Shown here: positions 34,870 through 47,064 of the stretch, one piece after another
Position numbering within the stretch: the stretch's first letter is position 1
Layout of the letters: the number at the start of each line of letters is the position of its first letter
Source of the DNA: Lolium rigidum
Lineage: Eukaryota > Streptophyta > Magnoliopsida > Poales > Poaceae
Length of the DNA: 64,000 nt
Direction: 5' to 3'
Assembly (NCBI RefSeq): GCF_022539505.1
Contig: NC_061508.1
Coordinates: 344,609,484-344,673,483 of the forward strand
Notes under the pieces: generated by a model
Told to the model about the DNA's origin: nothing
The model's input: only the letters and a program-made list of their open reading frames with translations
The model's database searches: none
Program-made: the position numbers and the translations under genes

Positions 34870-37800
34870 CTGCTCTAGATCTTTCTCTTCATTGATCTCA
34901 ACAAGTTACAGGTTTGTGCGTACAAGGTCTTACCTTAGACCGCATCCTTCGTCCCGCGTACGGGTGTGCCCCCTCTCCTTATATAGGGGAGAGGGTGGCT
35001 TACAGGGGAAGAAACCCTAGGAAACCCTAATAGCATCTTTGACTAGACAAACTACTTTACAAAGTTACTTTAATCATAAGTGACGCCGGGGTCTTCTTTA
35101 ATCAGGGAGGCTGACGTCCTCCGGCTTCTTTCAGCGTCATCCTCTTCTTTATCGTCACGGGTTCGTTTAAAGCTACTTTGCTTAGCTCATCCTTGTCCTC
35201 TAGCTCTGGAGAGAATCTTTGACTAGCCTTGCCGATGTGCTACAGTACACTTCTTACCGGTAGCCCGGTGTCTTCTTTATCTGGTTCCGGTATACCCCTC
35301 TTGGGGATACTGGCTTAGCTTTACTTAGCCAAACACTTAACTTCGTGCTCCGGTATAAACCTTAAACCGGTATCTTGATGGCTCAAACCATCCGGTTTGG
35401 CATGCCTTTGGCATACCGGGGGTCATCCCCCCAACATTAGTCCCCGAAGCTGGTATAGTCCGGTGGATTTTATCCAACAGACCATGCCAGGTTCCCACAA
35501 CTTAAGGTACCGGTTTAATCTTTCCGGTAGTCAGATTAGATCTTCCGGCATCTTTGCCGGACTCACATCTTCCTCTCTTTGCAAGGTATTTTCCGGTATC
35601 TTATCTTCCGGTATCTTAGACATTAAATCTCTCCTCGGCGAAGTCGAGAATTTCTCGGGTACAGTGCCTGTCAGTGACATGCGCACGCGTACCGACAGCG
35701 CCGATGTCAGGGGTCACTTCCCTTCGGCTTCTGCGCCAGCACTTATGGCGCCGCACCGGATCCCCGCTGCCGTTTCGGATCCGTGCGGCCTCCCTGTGGC
35801 ATGTTATTTTCCGCGCGTGTATCCTCGCGCCACGTGGCGGCCCATGAAGTGAAACGCCGCGGCCCAGCGGTTGCCGGCCCACTATCTCTCCTTCCTTTAT
35901 AAGGGGGAGCGGTTCCTTCTTCCTCCTTTCTTCGCACTCTCAACTTCCCTCGCGCGCACAGAGCTCTTAGCCCTCTTGCGCCCTGGCCGTCTCCGTTCGC
36001 CGCCAGAGCTCCGCCGCCCGGCGAACTTCCGCTCCGACTCCGCCAAGCTTCGCCAGCGTCGCTGCGCAGATTCACCGCAAGCACATCTCGCCGCCGCCAC
36101 AGCGTTCGTTCTCCGACGGGTTCTTCTTCTACGCCGGACCTCGTCGGCGACTGCAAGTTCACCGCTTCTCCGGCGACCACCTTCAGTGCTTTACGCCGTC
36201 CCAGGTTAGCCTCAATGCTTATTTACCTCTCTCTTCTTTGCTTTTCAGATCTTGGGCCGGTAGGATATTTACTTCCTCTTTTCTTTTGCTTTTCCTCTTA
36301 CTCGTAGATCTTCGCGCGAGGGTAGATCTTGGGAAACTAGTTTTTCCGGGTAGATTCGTATGTCTAGAGAGGAGTCTCTTTCCGTGTCATCCTCCAGTAG
36401 CCAACAGAGCGAAGCTTCCGACGGGCTATCAGCTGATCTTGCCCGGATGGAAGCCGACACCGGCAGCTCTAGCCAAGCTCCCGGATTAGATCTATCCGGT
36501 ATCACTCGCGGAGCCTAGAAAGGCTCCGATGTCACGCAGCACGAGATCAACTGGCTCTACCGGTCTAGAAGGATACCGGAAGGAGTATCCTGCCGGCTTC
36601 CCCGCGACGAGATCGAACCGGTACTCGAACCCGGTGAGTTCGTTGTCTTCCTTGCTCACTTCGAGCGTGGCTTCGGCCTTCCCGCCTCGACTTCTTTCGC
36701 CGGATTTTGGATTATTACCAACTCCAGCCTCACCACCTTCCCCGGCAATGCCGTTTTTATCTTTCTTGCTATGCTACTTTCATGGAGGGCTACATCGGCC
36801 TCCGTCCCACTCGCGAGACTTTTGCTCGCTTCTTCTCTCTCCGGATCAACTCCGTCCAGGGCAAGGACATTCCTAAGCCCAAACCCCCCGTTCAATGCGG
36901 GTCTTGCATTATCGGCTCCCGCCAAGGGAGCCCCTTCTTTAAATTCACCGGTCTCGAGTCATGCCGGTTATGGCAAGAGACCTTCTTCTACGTGAAGAAC
37001 AACAGCGCCCCAGATCTCATCAATCTGGCGGCTTTCAACCCGGCGCCGCCCACGAAGATCAACTGGGGCTACTTCCCTGGGACGAATCACATTGAGACGA
37101 ACCGGGTCGTACGCTTCATGGAGAAGCTGAGGAAAGAAACAAACATCTCGCTCTCGACGACATCATCCGCACCTTCATCTCACGCCGGTGCTTCCTCTTA
37201 AGCGCCGGCTCATAAGATAAGCGAGATGTACGGTCCTGGCGATCCTACCAAGATCACCGGCCTCCCTCTAAGCAAGGAGGACATAGTCCTCAAGGCTAAG
37301 CAGATCTGCCAGACTGCCATGTCGGATGACCCGGGTTGTTGTACCGGTGACTTTTACGTTGTGGCTAACTAACTTTTCATTCGCTTTTAGGCCAAGGAGC
37401 GCTTCCCTCGCATCAAAGTGGAGCAGCGAGGCCCTTGCCGGAAGCGTCCTCTGGACAAGGTTGATCCGGATCCTTATATCCATTGGATCGACCTCAAGAT
37501 GGGCCGCACCCACACCTCGCGCCCCGGTAACTTCTCGTCTGAAGCTCCCGGTTCCAGTGACGATCTCACTATGCTTGAGGTAGCTTTCTCTTCCGGTCTC
37601 TCATACTCTTCTTGCTATTTCTCCTCTGTAGATGCTCCCTCACTGGCACCCAACCGCGAGGTTCATGAGCATGCGGCTCCTTTGCAGGCTGAGGTCGGCC
37701 GCGAGTTCCTGGAGAAGCTCATCCCCCAGGGCAAGAAGAACAAGGCCCCGGCACCTGATGCCGGCTCAAGCCAAGCGCCTCCCGCCAAACGCTTCCGGAC

Positions 37801-38011
37801 GGAAGTCTTTGGGGGGAAAGAAGTAGGGAAGAGGCGCTACAAAGGGAAAACGATGCCGGTCTCTTCTGGGTAAGCTTTTGTTTCTCTATTTGCTTTGTTT
37901 TTCAAACTCTTTCTTTTGGTTGCTTTTTTCTGATCTTTTCTCTTTTTCTTGTTCAGCCCTGCACTTAAGCTCTCCAAGAGCACCAGCGTCACGAAGCCGG
38001 AGACCTCGGGG
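34870..38011 (+). mobile_element. gypsy-type retroelement with Transposase_28-like ORF, decayed, cut by gap
   Basis: A long region with LTR/leader character (CTTATATAGGGG near 34979; TTTATAAGGGGG near 35896; repeated CCGGTATCTT words) precedes a spliced, frameshifted ORF (36360-38011) of the class annotated in grasses as 'putative gypsy type transposon'. Exact LTR borders are not visible. The element runs into the gap at 38012, and a related 3' continuation occurs at 58254-58475. Confidence 0.6.
36360..38011 (+). pseudogene. Transposase_28-like (putative gypsy-type) ORF, frameshifted and truncated
   Basis: ATG 36360 opens a Ser/Glu-rich start (MSREESLSVSSSSSQQSEAS), reaches an in-frame TAG at 36516, then continues in the same frame through RIPEGVSCRLPRDEIEPVLE and FERGFGLPAS. 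A base is lost near 36709. Downstream, another frame reads CYATFMEGYIGLRPTRETFA, FFSLRINSVQGKDIPKPKPP and NWGYFPGTNHIETNRVVRFM to 37201. Further exon-like blocks follow with plausible introns (37330-37390, 37580-37630 and 37870-37960). Grass retroelements carry this domain near the N-terminus of a long ORF; its function is unknown. It ends at the gap. Confidence 0.7.
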
Positions 38012-38111
38012 NNNNNNNNNNNNNNNNNNNNNNNNNNNNNNNNNNNNNNNNNNNNNNNNNNNNNNNNNNNNNNNNNNNNNNNNNNNNNNNNNNNNNNNNN
38101 NNNNNNNNNNN
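38012..38111. other. assembly gap (100 N)
   Basis: Exactly 100 N. To the left is the Transposase_28 element; to the right is the middle of an Athila-like LTR. At least 1.5 kb of the 5' LTR of copy 2 must be missing here. Confidence 0.99.
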
Positions 38112-38283
38112 TTCTTGCTTTGTGGTTGCGGGGTTGCATGAGAGGGATATCTTTGACCTCTTCCTCCCCGAGATCGATAAACCTTGGGTGATCCACTTAA
38201 GGGAAACTTGCTGCTGTTCTACAAACCTCTCGCTCTTGGAGGCCCAACACTCGTCTACAAGAATAGAAGCTCCGTAGACATCA
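38112..38283 (+). repeat. 3' end of the 5' LTR of copy 2
   Basis: It matches 43308-43480 almost base for base (TTCTTGCTTTGTGGTTGCGG to GTAGACATCA), with only a few small differences. The upstream part of the LTR is inside the gap. Confidence 0.9.
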
Positions 38284-38293
38284 AGCACTTTTC

Positions 38294-38310
38294 CGGCGCC
38301 GTTGCCGGGG
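38294..38310 (+). other. primer-binding site, tRNA-Asp type
   Basis: CGGCGCCGTTGCCGGGG, 10 nt after the LTR; only the first base differs from the complement of plant tRNA-Asp. A second, weaker copy (TGGCGCCATTGTG) lies at about 38361. Confidence 0.8.
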
Positions 38311-38446
38311 AGGAAAGGTAAAAGGCACTCATACTCCGGTTCCAGGTAAAGTACTTTTCTGGCGCCATTGTGTTTGTGCTCGAAGCTATTTCCTTTAGAT
38401 CCTGCAATTGCATCTTTTTGTTTCTTGTTTACACTAGTTTGGCATA

Positions 38447-39184
38447 ATGGACAACAATGAGCTTCTTATTCCAAATCCTAATTTAAAACATGGATTGTTT
38501 GATGCGAAAATTAAAAAACCTATGAAATCTTATTTGCATGCTGGTAGTAATATTAGTATGAACGCTTTGAACACCATTGTTGATAATGATATAGAAAGTT
38601 CTAAGCTTGGGGAAGCTGGTTTTCATGATCTTTTTAGTCCCCCAAGCATTGAGGAGAAAATTTTCTTTGTTGATACTTTGCCTCCTATTTATGATTATAA
38701 TGATAGTGGTCTTTTGGTGCCACCTACTATGGAGAGTAAATTTTATTGTGATTATACTATGCCTCCTATATTTGATGATGAGAATAATGATGATAGCTAC
38801 TTTGTTGAATTTGCTCCCACTATTACTAATAAAATTGATTATGCCTATGTGGAGAGTAATAATTTTATGCATGAGACTCATGATAAGAATGCTTTATGTG
38901 ATAGTTATATTGTTGAGTTTGCTCATGATGCTACTGAAAGTTATTATGAGAGAGGAAAATATGGTTGTAGAAATTTTCATGTTACTAAAATGCCTCTCTA
39001 TGTGCTGAAATTTTTGAAGCTACACTTGTTTTATCTTCCTATGCTTGTTACTTTGCTCCTCATGAACTTGTTTATTTACAAGATTCCTATGCATAGGAAG
39101 CATGTTAGACTTAAATGTGTTTTGAATTTGCCTCTTGATGCTCTCTTTTGCTTCACATACTATCTCTTGCGAGTGCATCATTAA
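38447..39184 (+). CDS. 245-aa retroelement ORF of unknown function, with hydrophobic C-terminus
   Basis: Intact from ATG 38447 to TAA 39182-39184. Residues 1-70 (MDNNELLIPNPNLKHGLFDA; SKLGEAGFHDLFSPPS) match the leader fused to gag in copy 1. Residues 75-165 are acidic and Tyr-rich with internal repeats: LPPIYDYND and MPPIFDDEN, then SYFVEFA and SYIVEFA. Residues about 184-212 (FLKLHLFYLPMLVTLLLMNL) are hydrophobic enough for a membrane helix, and 226-241 form a shorter hydrophobic stretch. I know similar ORFs only from Triticeae-type retroelements, and no function is established. It is the sole ORF of the element. It may act in trans with partner proteins or be a passenger; being open for 245 codons in AT-rich DNA argues against chance. 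Confidence 0.75.
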   Translation: MDNNELLIPNPNLKHGLFDAKIKKPMKSYLHAGSNISMNALNTIVDNDIESSKLGEAGFHDLFSPPSIEEKIFFVDTLPPIYDYNDSGLLVPPTMESKFYCDYTMPPIFDDENNDDSYFVEFAPTITNKIDYAYVESNNFMHETHDKNALCDSYIVEFAHDATESYYERGKYGCRNFHVTKMPLYVLKFLKLHLFYLPMLVTLLLMNLFIYKIPMHRKHVRLKCVLNLPLDALFCFTYYLLRVHH

Positions 39185-41777
39185 AACTCGCTGAGCCCAT
39201 CTTAATGGCTATAAAGAAAAGAACTTCTTGGGAGATAACCCATGTGTTATTTTGCTACAGTACTTTGTTTTATATTTGTGTCTTGGAAGTTGTTTACTAC
39301 TGTAGCAACCTCTCCTTATCTTAGTTTTATGTTTTGTTGTGCCAAGTAAAGTCTTTGATAGTAAAGTAAGTACTAGATTTGGATTACTCGCAGCAGTTCC
39401 AGATTTCTTTGCTGTCACGAATCTGGGTCTACCTCCTTGTAGGTAGCTCAGAAAATTAAGCCAATTTACGTGCATGATCCTCAGATATATACGCAACTTT
39501 CATTCAATTTGAGCATTTTCATTTGAGCAAGTCTGGTGCCCTAATAAAATCCATCTTTACGGACTGTTCTGTTTTGACAGATTCTGCCTTTTATTTCGCA
39601 TTGCCTCTTTTGCTATGTTGGATGAATTTCTTTGATCCATTAATGTCCAGGTAGCTTTATGCAATGTCCAGAAGTGTTAAGAATGATTGTGTCACCTCTG
39701 AACATGTGAATTTTTATTATGCACTAACCCTCTAATGAGTTGTTTCAAGTTTGGTGTGGAGGAAGTTTTCAAGGATCAAGAGAGGAGTATGATGCAATAT
39801 GATCAAGGAGAGTGAAAGCTCTAAGCTTGGGGATGCCCCGGTGGTTCACCCCTCGCATATTCTAAGAAGACTCAAGCGTCTAAGCTTGGGGATGCCCAAG
39901 GCATCCCCTTCTTCATCGACAACATTATCGAGTTCCTCCCTCGAAACTATATTTTTATTCGGCCACATCTTATGTACTTTACTTGGAGCGTCCGTGTGAT
40001 TTTTGTTTTTGTTTTTGTTTGAATAAATGCTTGTGTGGGAGAGAGACACGCTCCGCTGGTTCGTATGAACACATGTGTTCTTAGCTCATAATATTCATGG
40101 CGAAGTTTCCTCTTCGTTAAATTGTTATATGGTTGGAATTGGAAAATGATACATGTAGTAATTGCTATAAATGTCTTGGGTAATGTGATACTTGGCAATT
40201 GTTGTGCTCATGTTTAAGCTCTTGCATCATATGCTTTGCACCCATTAATGAAGAAATACATAGAGCATGCTAAAATTTGGTTTGCATATTTGGTTTCTCT
40301 AAGGTCTAGATAATTTCTAGTATTGAGTTTGAACAACAAGGAAGACGGTGTAGAGTCTTATAATGTTTTCAATATGTCTTTTATGTGAGTTTTGCTGCAC
40401 CGGTTCATCCTTGTGTTTGTTTCAAATAAGCCTTGCTAGCCTAAACCTTGTATCGAGAGGGAATACTTCTCATGCATCCAAAATACTTGAGCCAACCACT
40501 ATGCCATTTGTGTCCACCATACCTACCTATACTACATGGTATTTTCCCGCCATTCCAAAGTAAATTGCTTGAGTGCTACCTTTAAAAATCCATCATTCAC
40601 CTTTGCAATATATAGCTCATGGGACAAATAGCTTAAAAACTATTGTGGTATTGAATATGTAATTATGCACTTTATCTCTTATTAAGTTGCTTGTTGTGCG
40701 ATAACCATGTTCACTGGGGAACGCCATCAACTCATTGTTGAATTTCATGTGAGTTGCTATGCATGTTCGTCTTGTCCGAAGTAAGGGCGATCTACACTGA
40801 GTTGAATGGTTTGAGCATGCATATTGTGAGAGAAGAACATTGGGCCGCTAACTAAAGCCATGATCCATGGTGGAAGTTTCAGTTTTGGACAAACATCCTC
40901 AAATCTGTAATGAGAAAAGAATTAATTGTTGTCAAATGCTTAAAGCATTAAAAGAGGAGTCCATTATCTGTTGTCTATGTTGTCCCGGTATGGATGTCTA
41001 AGTTGAGAATAATCAAAAGCGAGAAATCCAAATGCGAGCTTTCTCCTTAGACCTTTGTACAGAGCGGCATAGAGGTACCCCTTTGTGAAACTTGGTTAAA
41101 GCATATGTATTGCGGTGATAATCCAGTAGTCCAAGCTAATTAGGACAAGGTGCGGGCACTATTGGTACACTATGCATGAGGCTTGCAACTTATAAGATAT
41201 AATTTACATGATGCATATGCTTTATTACTACCGTTGACAAAATTGTTTCATGTTTTCAAAATCAAAGCTCTAGCACAAATATAGCAATCGATGCTTTTCC
41301 TCTATGGAGGACCATTCTTTTACTTTCATTGTTGAGTCAGTTCACCTATTTCTCTCCACCTCAAGAAGCAAACACTTGTGTGAACTGTGCATTGATTCTT
41401 ACATACTTGCATATTGCATTTGTTATATTGCTTTGCATTGACAATTATCCATGAGATATACATGTTATAAGTTGAAAGCAACCGCCGAAACTTCATCTTC
41501 CTTTGTGTTGCTTCAATACCTTTACTTTGAATTATTACTTTATGAGTTAACTCTTATACAAGACTTATTGATGCTTGTCTTGAAGTGCTATTCATGAAAA
41601 GTCTTTGCTTTATGATTCAGTTGTTTACCCATGTCATATACATTGTTTTGATCGCTGCATTCACTACATATGCTTTACAAATAGTATGATCAAGTTTATG
41701 ATGGCATGTCACTCCGTAAATTATCTTTGTTATCGTTTTACCTCGCTCGGGACGAGCGTAACTAAGCTTAGGGATGC
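39185..41777 (+). other. non-coding 3' internal region of copy 2
   Basis: No ORF of note. It carries repeated CTAAGCTTGGGGATGC at 39821-39836 and 39880-39895 and the related CTAAGCTTAGGGATGC at 41762-41777, directly before the 3' LTR. Bases 40440-40960 match copy 1. Confidence 0.8.
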
Positions 41778-43480
41778 TGATACGTCTCCAACGTATCGAT
41801 AATTTCTTGTGTTCCATGCCACATTATTGATGTTATCTACATGTTATATGCACACTTTATGTCATATTCGTGCATTTTCCGGAACTAACCTATTAACAAG
41901 ATGCCGAAGTGCCAGTCTCATGTTTCTCGCTGTTTTTGGTTTCAGAAATCCTAGTAACGAAATATTCTCGGAATCGGACGAAATCAAAGCCAAAGATCTT
42001 AGAATCCCGGAAGCATCCGTAACACACCGAGAAGTCGGAGGGGGGCCACAGGCCCACCAAACCATAGGCCGGCGCGGCCGAGGGGGGCCACGCCGCCCTA
42101 TAGTCTGGCCCCCTGTCAGCCCTCCTCGCGCCGCCTCTTCGCCTATATAAAGCCCCCGGATCGAAAACCCCGATGCGAAGAACCACGATACGGAAAACCT
42201 TCCGCAGCCGCCGCCATCGCGAAGCCAAGATCCGGGGGACAGAGTCTCCGTTCCGGCACCCGCCGGAGCGGGGAAGTGCCCCCGGAAGGCTTCTCCATCG
42301 ACACCGCTGCCATCTCCACCGCCATCTTCATCACCGCTGCTGCTCCCATGAGGAGGGAGTAGTTCTCCATCGAGGCTCGGGGCTGTACCGGTAGCTATGT
42401 GGTTCATCTCTCTCCTATGTGCTTCAATACAATAATCTCATGAGCTGCCTTACATGATTGAGATTCATATGATGATGCTTGTAATCTAGATGTCATTATG
42501 CTAGTCAAGTGAGTTTTACTTATGTGATCTCCGGAGACTCCTTGTCCCACGTGTGTAAAGGTGACAAGTGTGTGCACCGTGTGGGTCTCTTAGGCTATAT
42601 TTCACGGAATACTTATTCACTCGTTGAATGGCATAGTGAGGTGCTTATTTATATCTCTTTATGATTGCAATGTGTTTGTATCACAATTTATCTATGTGCT
42701 ACTCTAGCAATGTTATTAAAGTAGTTTTATTCCTCCCGCACGTGTGCAAAGGTGACAATGGTGTGCACCGTGTTAGTACTTGGTTTATGCTATGATCATG
42801 ATCTCTTGTAGATTGCGAAGTTAACTATTGCTATGATAATATTGATGTGATCTATTCCTCCTACATATGCATGAAGGTGACAAGTGTGCATGCTATGCTA
42901 GTACTTGGTTTAGTCTTTTGATCTATCTTACACTAAAGGTTACTAAAATATGAGCATTATTGTGGAGCTTGTTAACTCCGGCATTGAGGGTTCGTGTAAT
43001 CCTACGCAATGTGTTCATCATCCAACAAGAGTGTAGAGTATGCATTTATCTATTCTGTTATGTGATCAATGTTGAGAGTGTCCACTAGTGAAAGTCTAAT
43101 CCCTAGGCCTTGTTCCTAAATATCGCTATCGCTGCTTGTTTACTCGTTTTGCTGCGTTACTACTCGCTGCGTTACTACTCGCTTGTTTATCGTCCTGGGC
43201 AAAGCACTTTTCTCGGTGCCGTTGCTACTACTTATTCATACCACTTGTATTTCACTATCTCTTCGCCGAACTAGTGCACCTATTAGGTGTGTTGGGGACA
43301 CAAGAGACTTCTTGCTTTGTGGTTGCGGTGGTTGCATGAGAGGGATATCTTTGACCTCTTCCTCCCCGAGATCGATAAACCTTGGGTGATCCACTTAAGG
43401 GAAACTTGCTGCTGTTCTACAAACCTCTGCTCTTGGAGGCCCAACACTGTCTACAAGAATAGAAGCTCCCGTAGACATCA
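41778..43480 (+). repeat. 3' LTR of copy 2, 1,703 bp
   Basis: TGATACGTCTCCAACGTATC to GTAGACATCA. It contains a GC-rich block with TATATAAAG near 42143, probably the promoter, and a CTCCGGCATTGAGGG block. The five bases after it are gtgac. Confidence 0.9.
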
Positions 43481-46242
43481 GTGACATATAGTTGGTTATA
43501 AATGATGTAATTATATACTTGATTAAAAAGGTTTCATTGAGAATTAACTTCAATGAAAGGATATGGACTGAAACAAATTTAGTGTCCTGATCTATGAAGA
43601 TAGATTGAAACACATAAATAAGTTTAAGTCAAAGTACATATGATGGATATTGAAGTAGTTCAATATAGAAAAATTAAGAAAATATTCTTGTCATGTAAAG
43701 GTTTAACAAGACTTGAGTGTATCTGACACTCAATGAGTAAAAACACATGAGTGATTATAAATCACAAATAATATGTACACAATCAGATATCATGTGCTAT
43801 AAAGTGTTATGAGCATATACCAGAATGATTCATATGATGATCATTGGACGACAGGAAGAATATCCTTGAGTACTTTAGAAGAACTAAGGATATATATATA
43901 TATATTTTTGTATGAAGAAATGACAAACAAATCGCTGTAAGGTGTTACACCGATATTGGTTTTATCACATATAAAATATAATTTCAATCTCAAATTAGAC
44001 TAAGTGTTGTTTTAAAAGGTAGCACAATGAGCTAGAAGTTGTCTATGCTAGATTTAGAAGAGTTCTAAATATTGTGACGGATTCTACAAAAGAAGGCAGA
44101 GTATGTCATTATTTTGACAATGACAAAGGATGTTAAGTCAAGAGGTTCTTTGAGAACTTGGTGCAAATTCCGACAGAGTCAGAACTTTGAAGCTATATTG
44201 TGTATGACAATATTAGTGACATATTTCAGACAACGGAATTAAGGTTCCACCAGAAGATCAAACATATTTAATGCCGACTCATTTGGAAATGAGTGATGCG
44301 TTGAGACGGAAATGAATTACAAAATACATACGTTTCTGAGCGTGTCAGATCCGTTGACTAAAACCTCTCCCGTGAGTAATACATGATAAAGCACCGGAAG
44401 GCCAAGGTGTTATATCTTTACAAATGTAAACTAGATTATTGACTCTAGTGCAAGTGGGAGACTGTTGGAGATATGCCCAAGAGGCAATAATAAATGGTTA
44501 TTATATATCTTTGTGTTTATGATAATGTTTATATATCATGCTATAATTGTATTAACCGAAACATTAGTACATGTGTGATATGTAAACAACAAAGAGTCCC
44601 TAGTATGCCTCTTAACTAGCTTGTTGATTAATGGATGATTAGTTTCATAATCATGAACATTGGATGTTATTAATAACAAGGTTATATCATTGTATGAATG
44701 ATGTAATGGACACACCCAATTAAGCGTAGCATAAGATCTCGTCATTAAGTTATTTGCTATAAGCTTTTCGATACATAGTTACCTAGTCCTTATGACCATG
44801 AGATCATGTAAATCACTTATACCGGAAAGGTACTTTGATTACACCAAACGCCACTGCGTAAATGGGTGGCTATAAAGGTGGGATTAAGTATCCGGAAAGT
44901 ATGAGTTGAGGCATATGGATCAACAAGGGGATTTGTCCATCCCGATGACTGGATAGATATACTCGGGCCCTCTCGGTGGAATGTCGTCTAATGTCTTGCA
45001 AGCATATGAATGAGTTCATAAGAGACCACATACCACGGTATCGAGTAAAGAGTACTTGTCAGGAGACGAGGTTGAACAAGGTATAGAGTGATACCGAAGA
45101 TCAAACCTCGGACAAGTAAAATATCGCGAGACAAAGGGAATTGGTATTGTATGTGAATGGTTCATTCGATCACTAAAATCATCGTTGAATATGTGGGAGC
45201 CATTATGGATCTCCAGATCCCGCTATTGGTTATTGGTCGGAGTGAGTACTCAACCATGTCCGCATAGTTCACGAACCGTAGGGTGACACACTTAAAGTTG
45301 GATGTTGAAATGGTAGTACTTGAATATGGAATGGAGTTCGAATATTTGTTCGGAGTCCCGGATGAGATTCCGGACATCACGAGGAGTTCCGGAATGGTCC
45401 GGAGAATAAGATTCATATATAGGATGTCATTTTATGTGAATTAAATTGACGCGGAAGGTTCTATGGAAGGTTCTAGAAGGTTCTAGAAAAGTCCGGAAGA
45501 AACCACCAAGGAAGGTGGAGTCCACACGGACTCCACCTCCATGGCCGGCCAACCCTAGTGGGGGAGGAGTCCCAAGTGGACTCCCCTTAGGGGCCGGCCA
45601 CCCCCCATATGGGAGGTGGAACTCCCACCTCTAGTGGGAGTCCTAGCTTGGCTAGGTTTCCCCTCCATATGGAAGGTTTTTGGTTCGGGTCTTATTCGAA
45701 GACTTGGAGACCAACTCTTGGGGTTCCACCTATATAATGAGGGCCAAGGGGAGGGGGCCGGCCACCCCAAGACCACAAGCTGGCCGCCCCCCTTGAAGTG
45801 GCCGGCCACCCCCTCCCAAACCCTAGCCGCCCCTCTCCTCCATATCTTCCGCGTAGCTTTAGCGAAGCTCCGCCGGAGTTCTCCACCACCACCGACACCA
45901 CGCCGTCGTGCTGTCGGATTCAAGAGGAGCTACTACTTCCGCTGCCCGCTGGAACGGGAGGTGGACGTCGTCTTCATCAACAACCGAACGTGTGACCGAG
46001 TACGGAGGTGCCGCCCGTTCGTGGCGCCGGAACCGATCGTGATCAAGATCTTCTACGCGCTTTTGCAAGCGGCAAGTGAACGTCTACCGCAGCAACAAGA
46101 GCCTCATCTTGTAGGCTTTGGAATCTCTTCAAGGGTGAGACTCGATACCCCCTCGTTGCTACCGTCTTCTAGATTGCATCTTGGCTTGGATTGCGTGTTC
46201 GCGGTAGGAAATTTTTTGTTTTCTATGCAACGTTATCCTACA
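43481..46242 (+). mobile_element. copia remnant: decayed 3' internal region and 3' LTR
   Basis: Bases 43481-44462 are AT-rich and match the order of the 3' non-coding/RNase H end of an Angela-like copia element, but without an open frame. GCAAGTGGGAGAC (44450-44462) is the polypurine tract. The LTR follows. The 5' part was displaced by the Athila-like insertion and the gap. A TA microsatellite lies at about 43891. Confidence 0.85.
44463..46242 (+). repeat. copia LTR, 1,780 bp, inverted relative to 9071-10841
   Basis: It starts TGTTGGAGATATGCCCAAGA and ends TATGCAACGTTATCCTACA. It is collinear with the minus-strand copy over its full length, with small indels. The block GGAAGGTTCTATGGAAGGTT is at about 45452. 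Confidence 0.92.
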
Positions 46243-46961
46243 CGTTTTACCAATATTTTAGCAAGTTTGTCAAAGTGAAAAGAAAAAGTAAGCCTGAATT
46301 CTTGTTCCTTACTCGAAACTGAAGCTATTGAATATTTCAAACTAAAAAAAACGTTGACTACCCTCCAAATGGTTGACTCAGTACCAATCCCCTCCAAAAC
46401 CCTATTGACCAATTTGAACCGGCCATCTAACCCTAGCGGGCTACCCCATCCGTGGCGATCTGTGGGAGTCTCAGTTTCCAACATCGACCGTTCATCCAAC
46501 GCACCTCGCTTAACTCTGGCCGTGTGATCTATTCTTCTAGAAGATTGAGCTCCCCGATCCGTCGGATGGCGGGTTCTGCTACCTCATTGGCTACGCCGTG
46601 GGAAGCGGTGCACTCGTCGGACCGTTGGGTCAGACCTGCGGTTGCCACATTCATGCGTTCTCCACAGTGGGGCCCGCTTCCATACATGCACGCACGCAGC
46701 GACGGTCGACGCAGAAGAGGGCAGCCGTGCATGCAGACGTCACAGCGTAGCCATTTTCTCAAGGCGTACGACACGTACTACGAGGGAAATTATTTCAAGG
46801 CGCCACTATATTGTTGGTCTAGGAGGGCACGCGCGTCTGAAATGAAGGGGCGCCTGAAACGAAGCGGGCGTGCCGCGTTAAAATGATTCAGAGAATACAA
46901 AGCATAATTAGGTTGAAACCGCAATACCGATCCTTCTACCTCCATTCTTCTCCATCTCCCT
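46243..46961. other. intergenic and upstream region of the 138-aa gene
   Basis: No gene. It contains TGACGTC-like (GACGTCAC, about 46737) and CATGCATG-type words common in plant promoters. Open frames at 46452-46886 overlap on both strands and show no domain. Confidence 0.5.
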
Positions 46962-46968
46962 TATAAAA
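46962..46968 (+). promoter_or_regulatory. TATA box of the 138-aa gene
   Basis: TATAAAA in the context CCCTTATAAAAGAGC, 97 nt before the ATG at 47065. A pyrimidine-rich leader (CCATTCTCATCTCACACC) starts about 30 nt downstream. This is a near-consensus plant core promoter. Confidence 0.75.
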
Positions 46969-47064
46969 GAGCACCCATCCATCTCCCTCCATTCTCATCT
47001 CACACCGCATCCCATCCATCTACCTTTCTTCTCCGGGTACCCTTCTTCTCCAAAGCCCTCCACC

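Larger units (their letters stand above)
38112..43480 (+). mobile_element. non-autonomous Athila-like element, copy 2
   Basis: Partial 5' LTR (38112-38283), tRNA-Asp primer site (38294-38310), a single ORF (38447-39184), about 2.6 kb of non-coding DNA, a polypurine-like end (41762-41777) and a full 3' LTR (41778-43480). There is no gag, protease, reverse transcriptase or integrase. The 3' LTR abuts copia internal DNA at 43481, so it inserted there; the left flank is lost in the gap. It shares LTR and 3' internal sequence with copy 1 (18973-22058). Confidence 0.87.
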
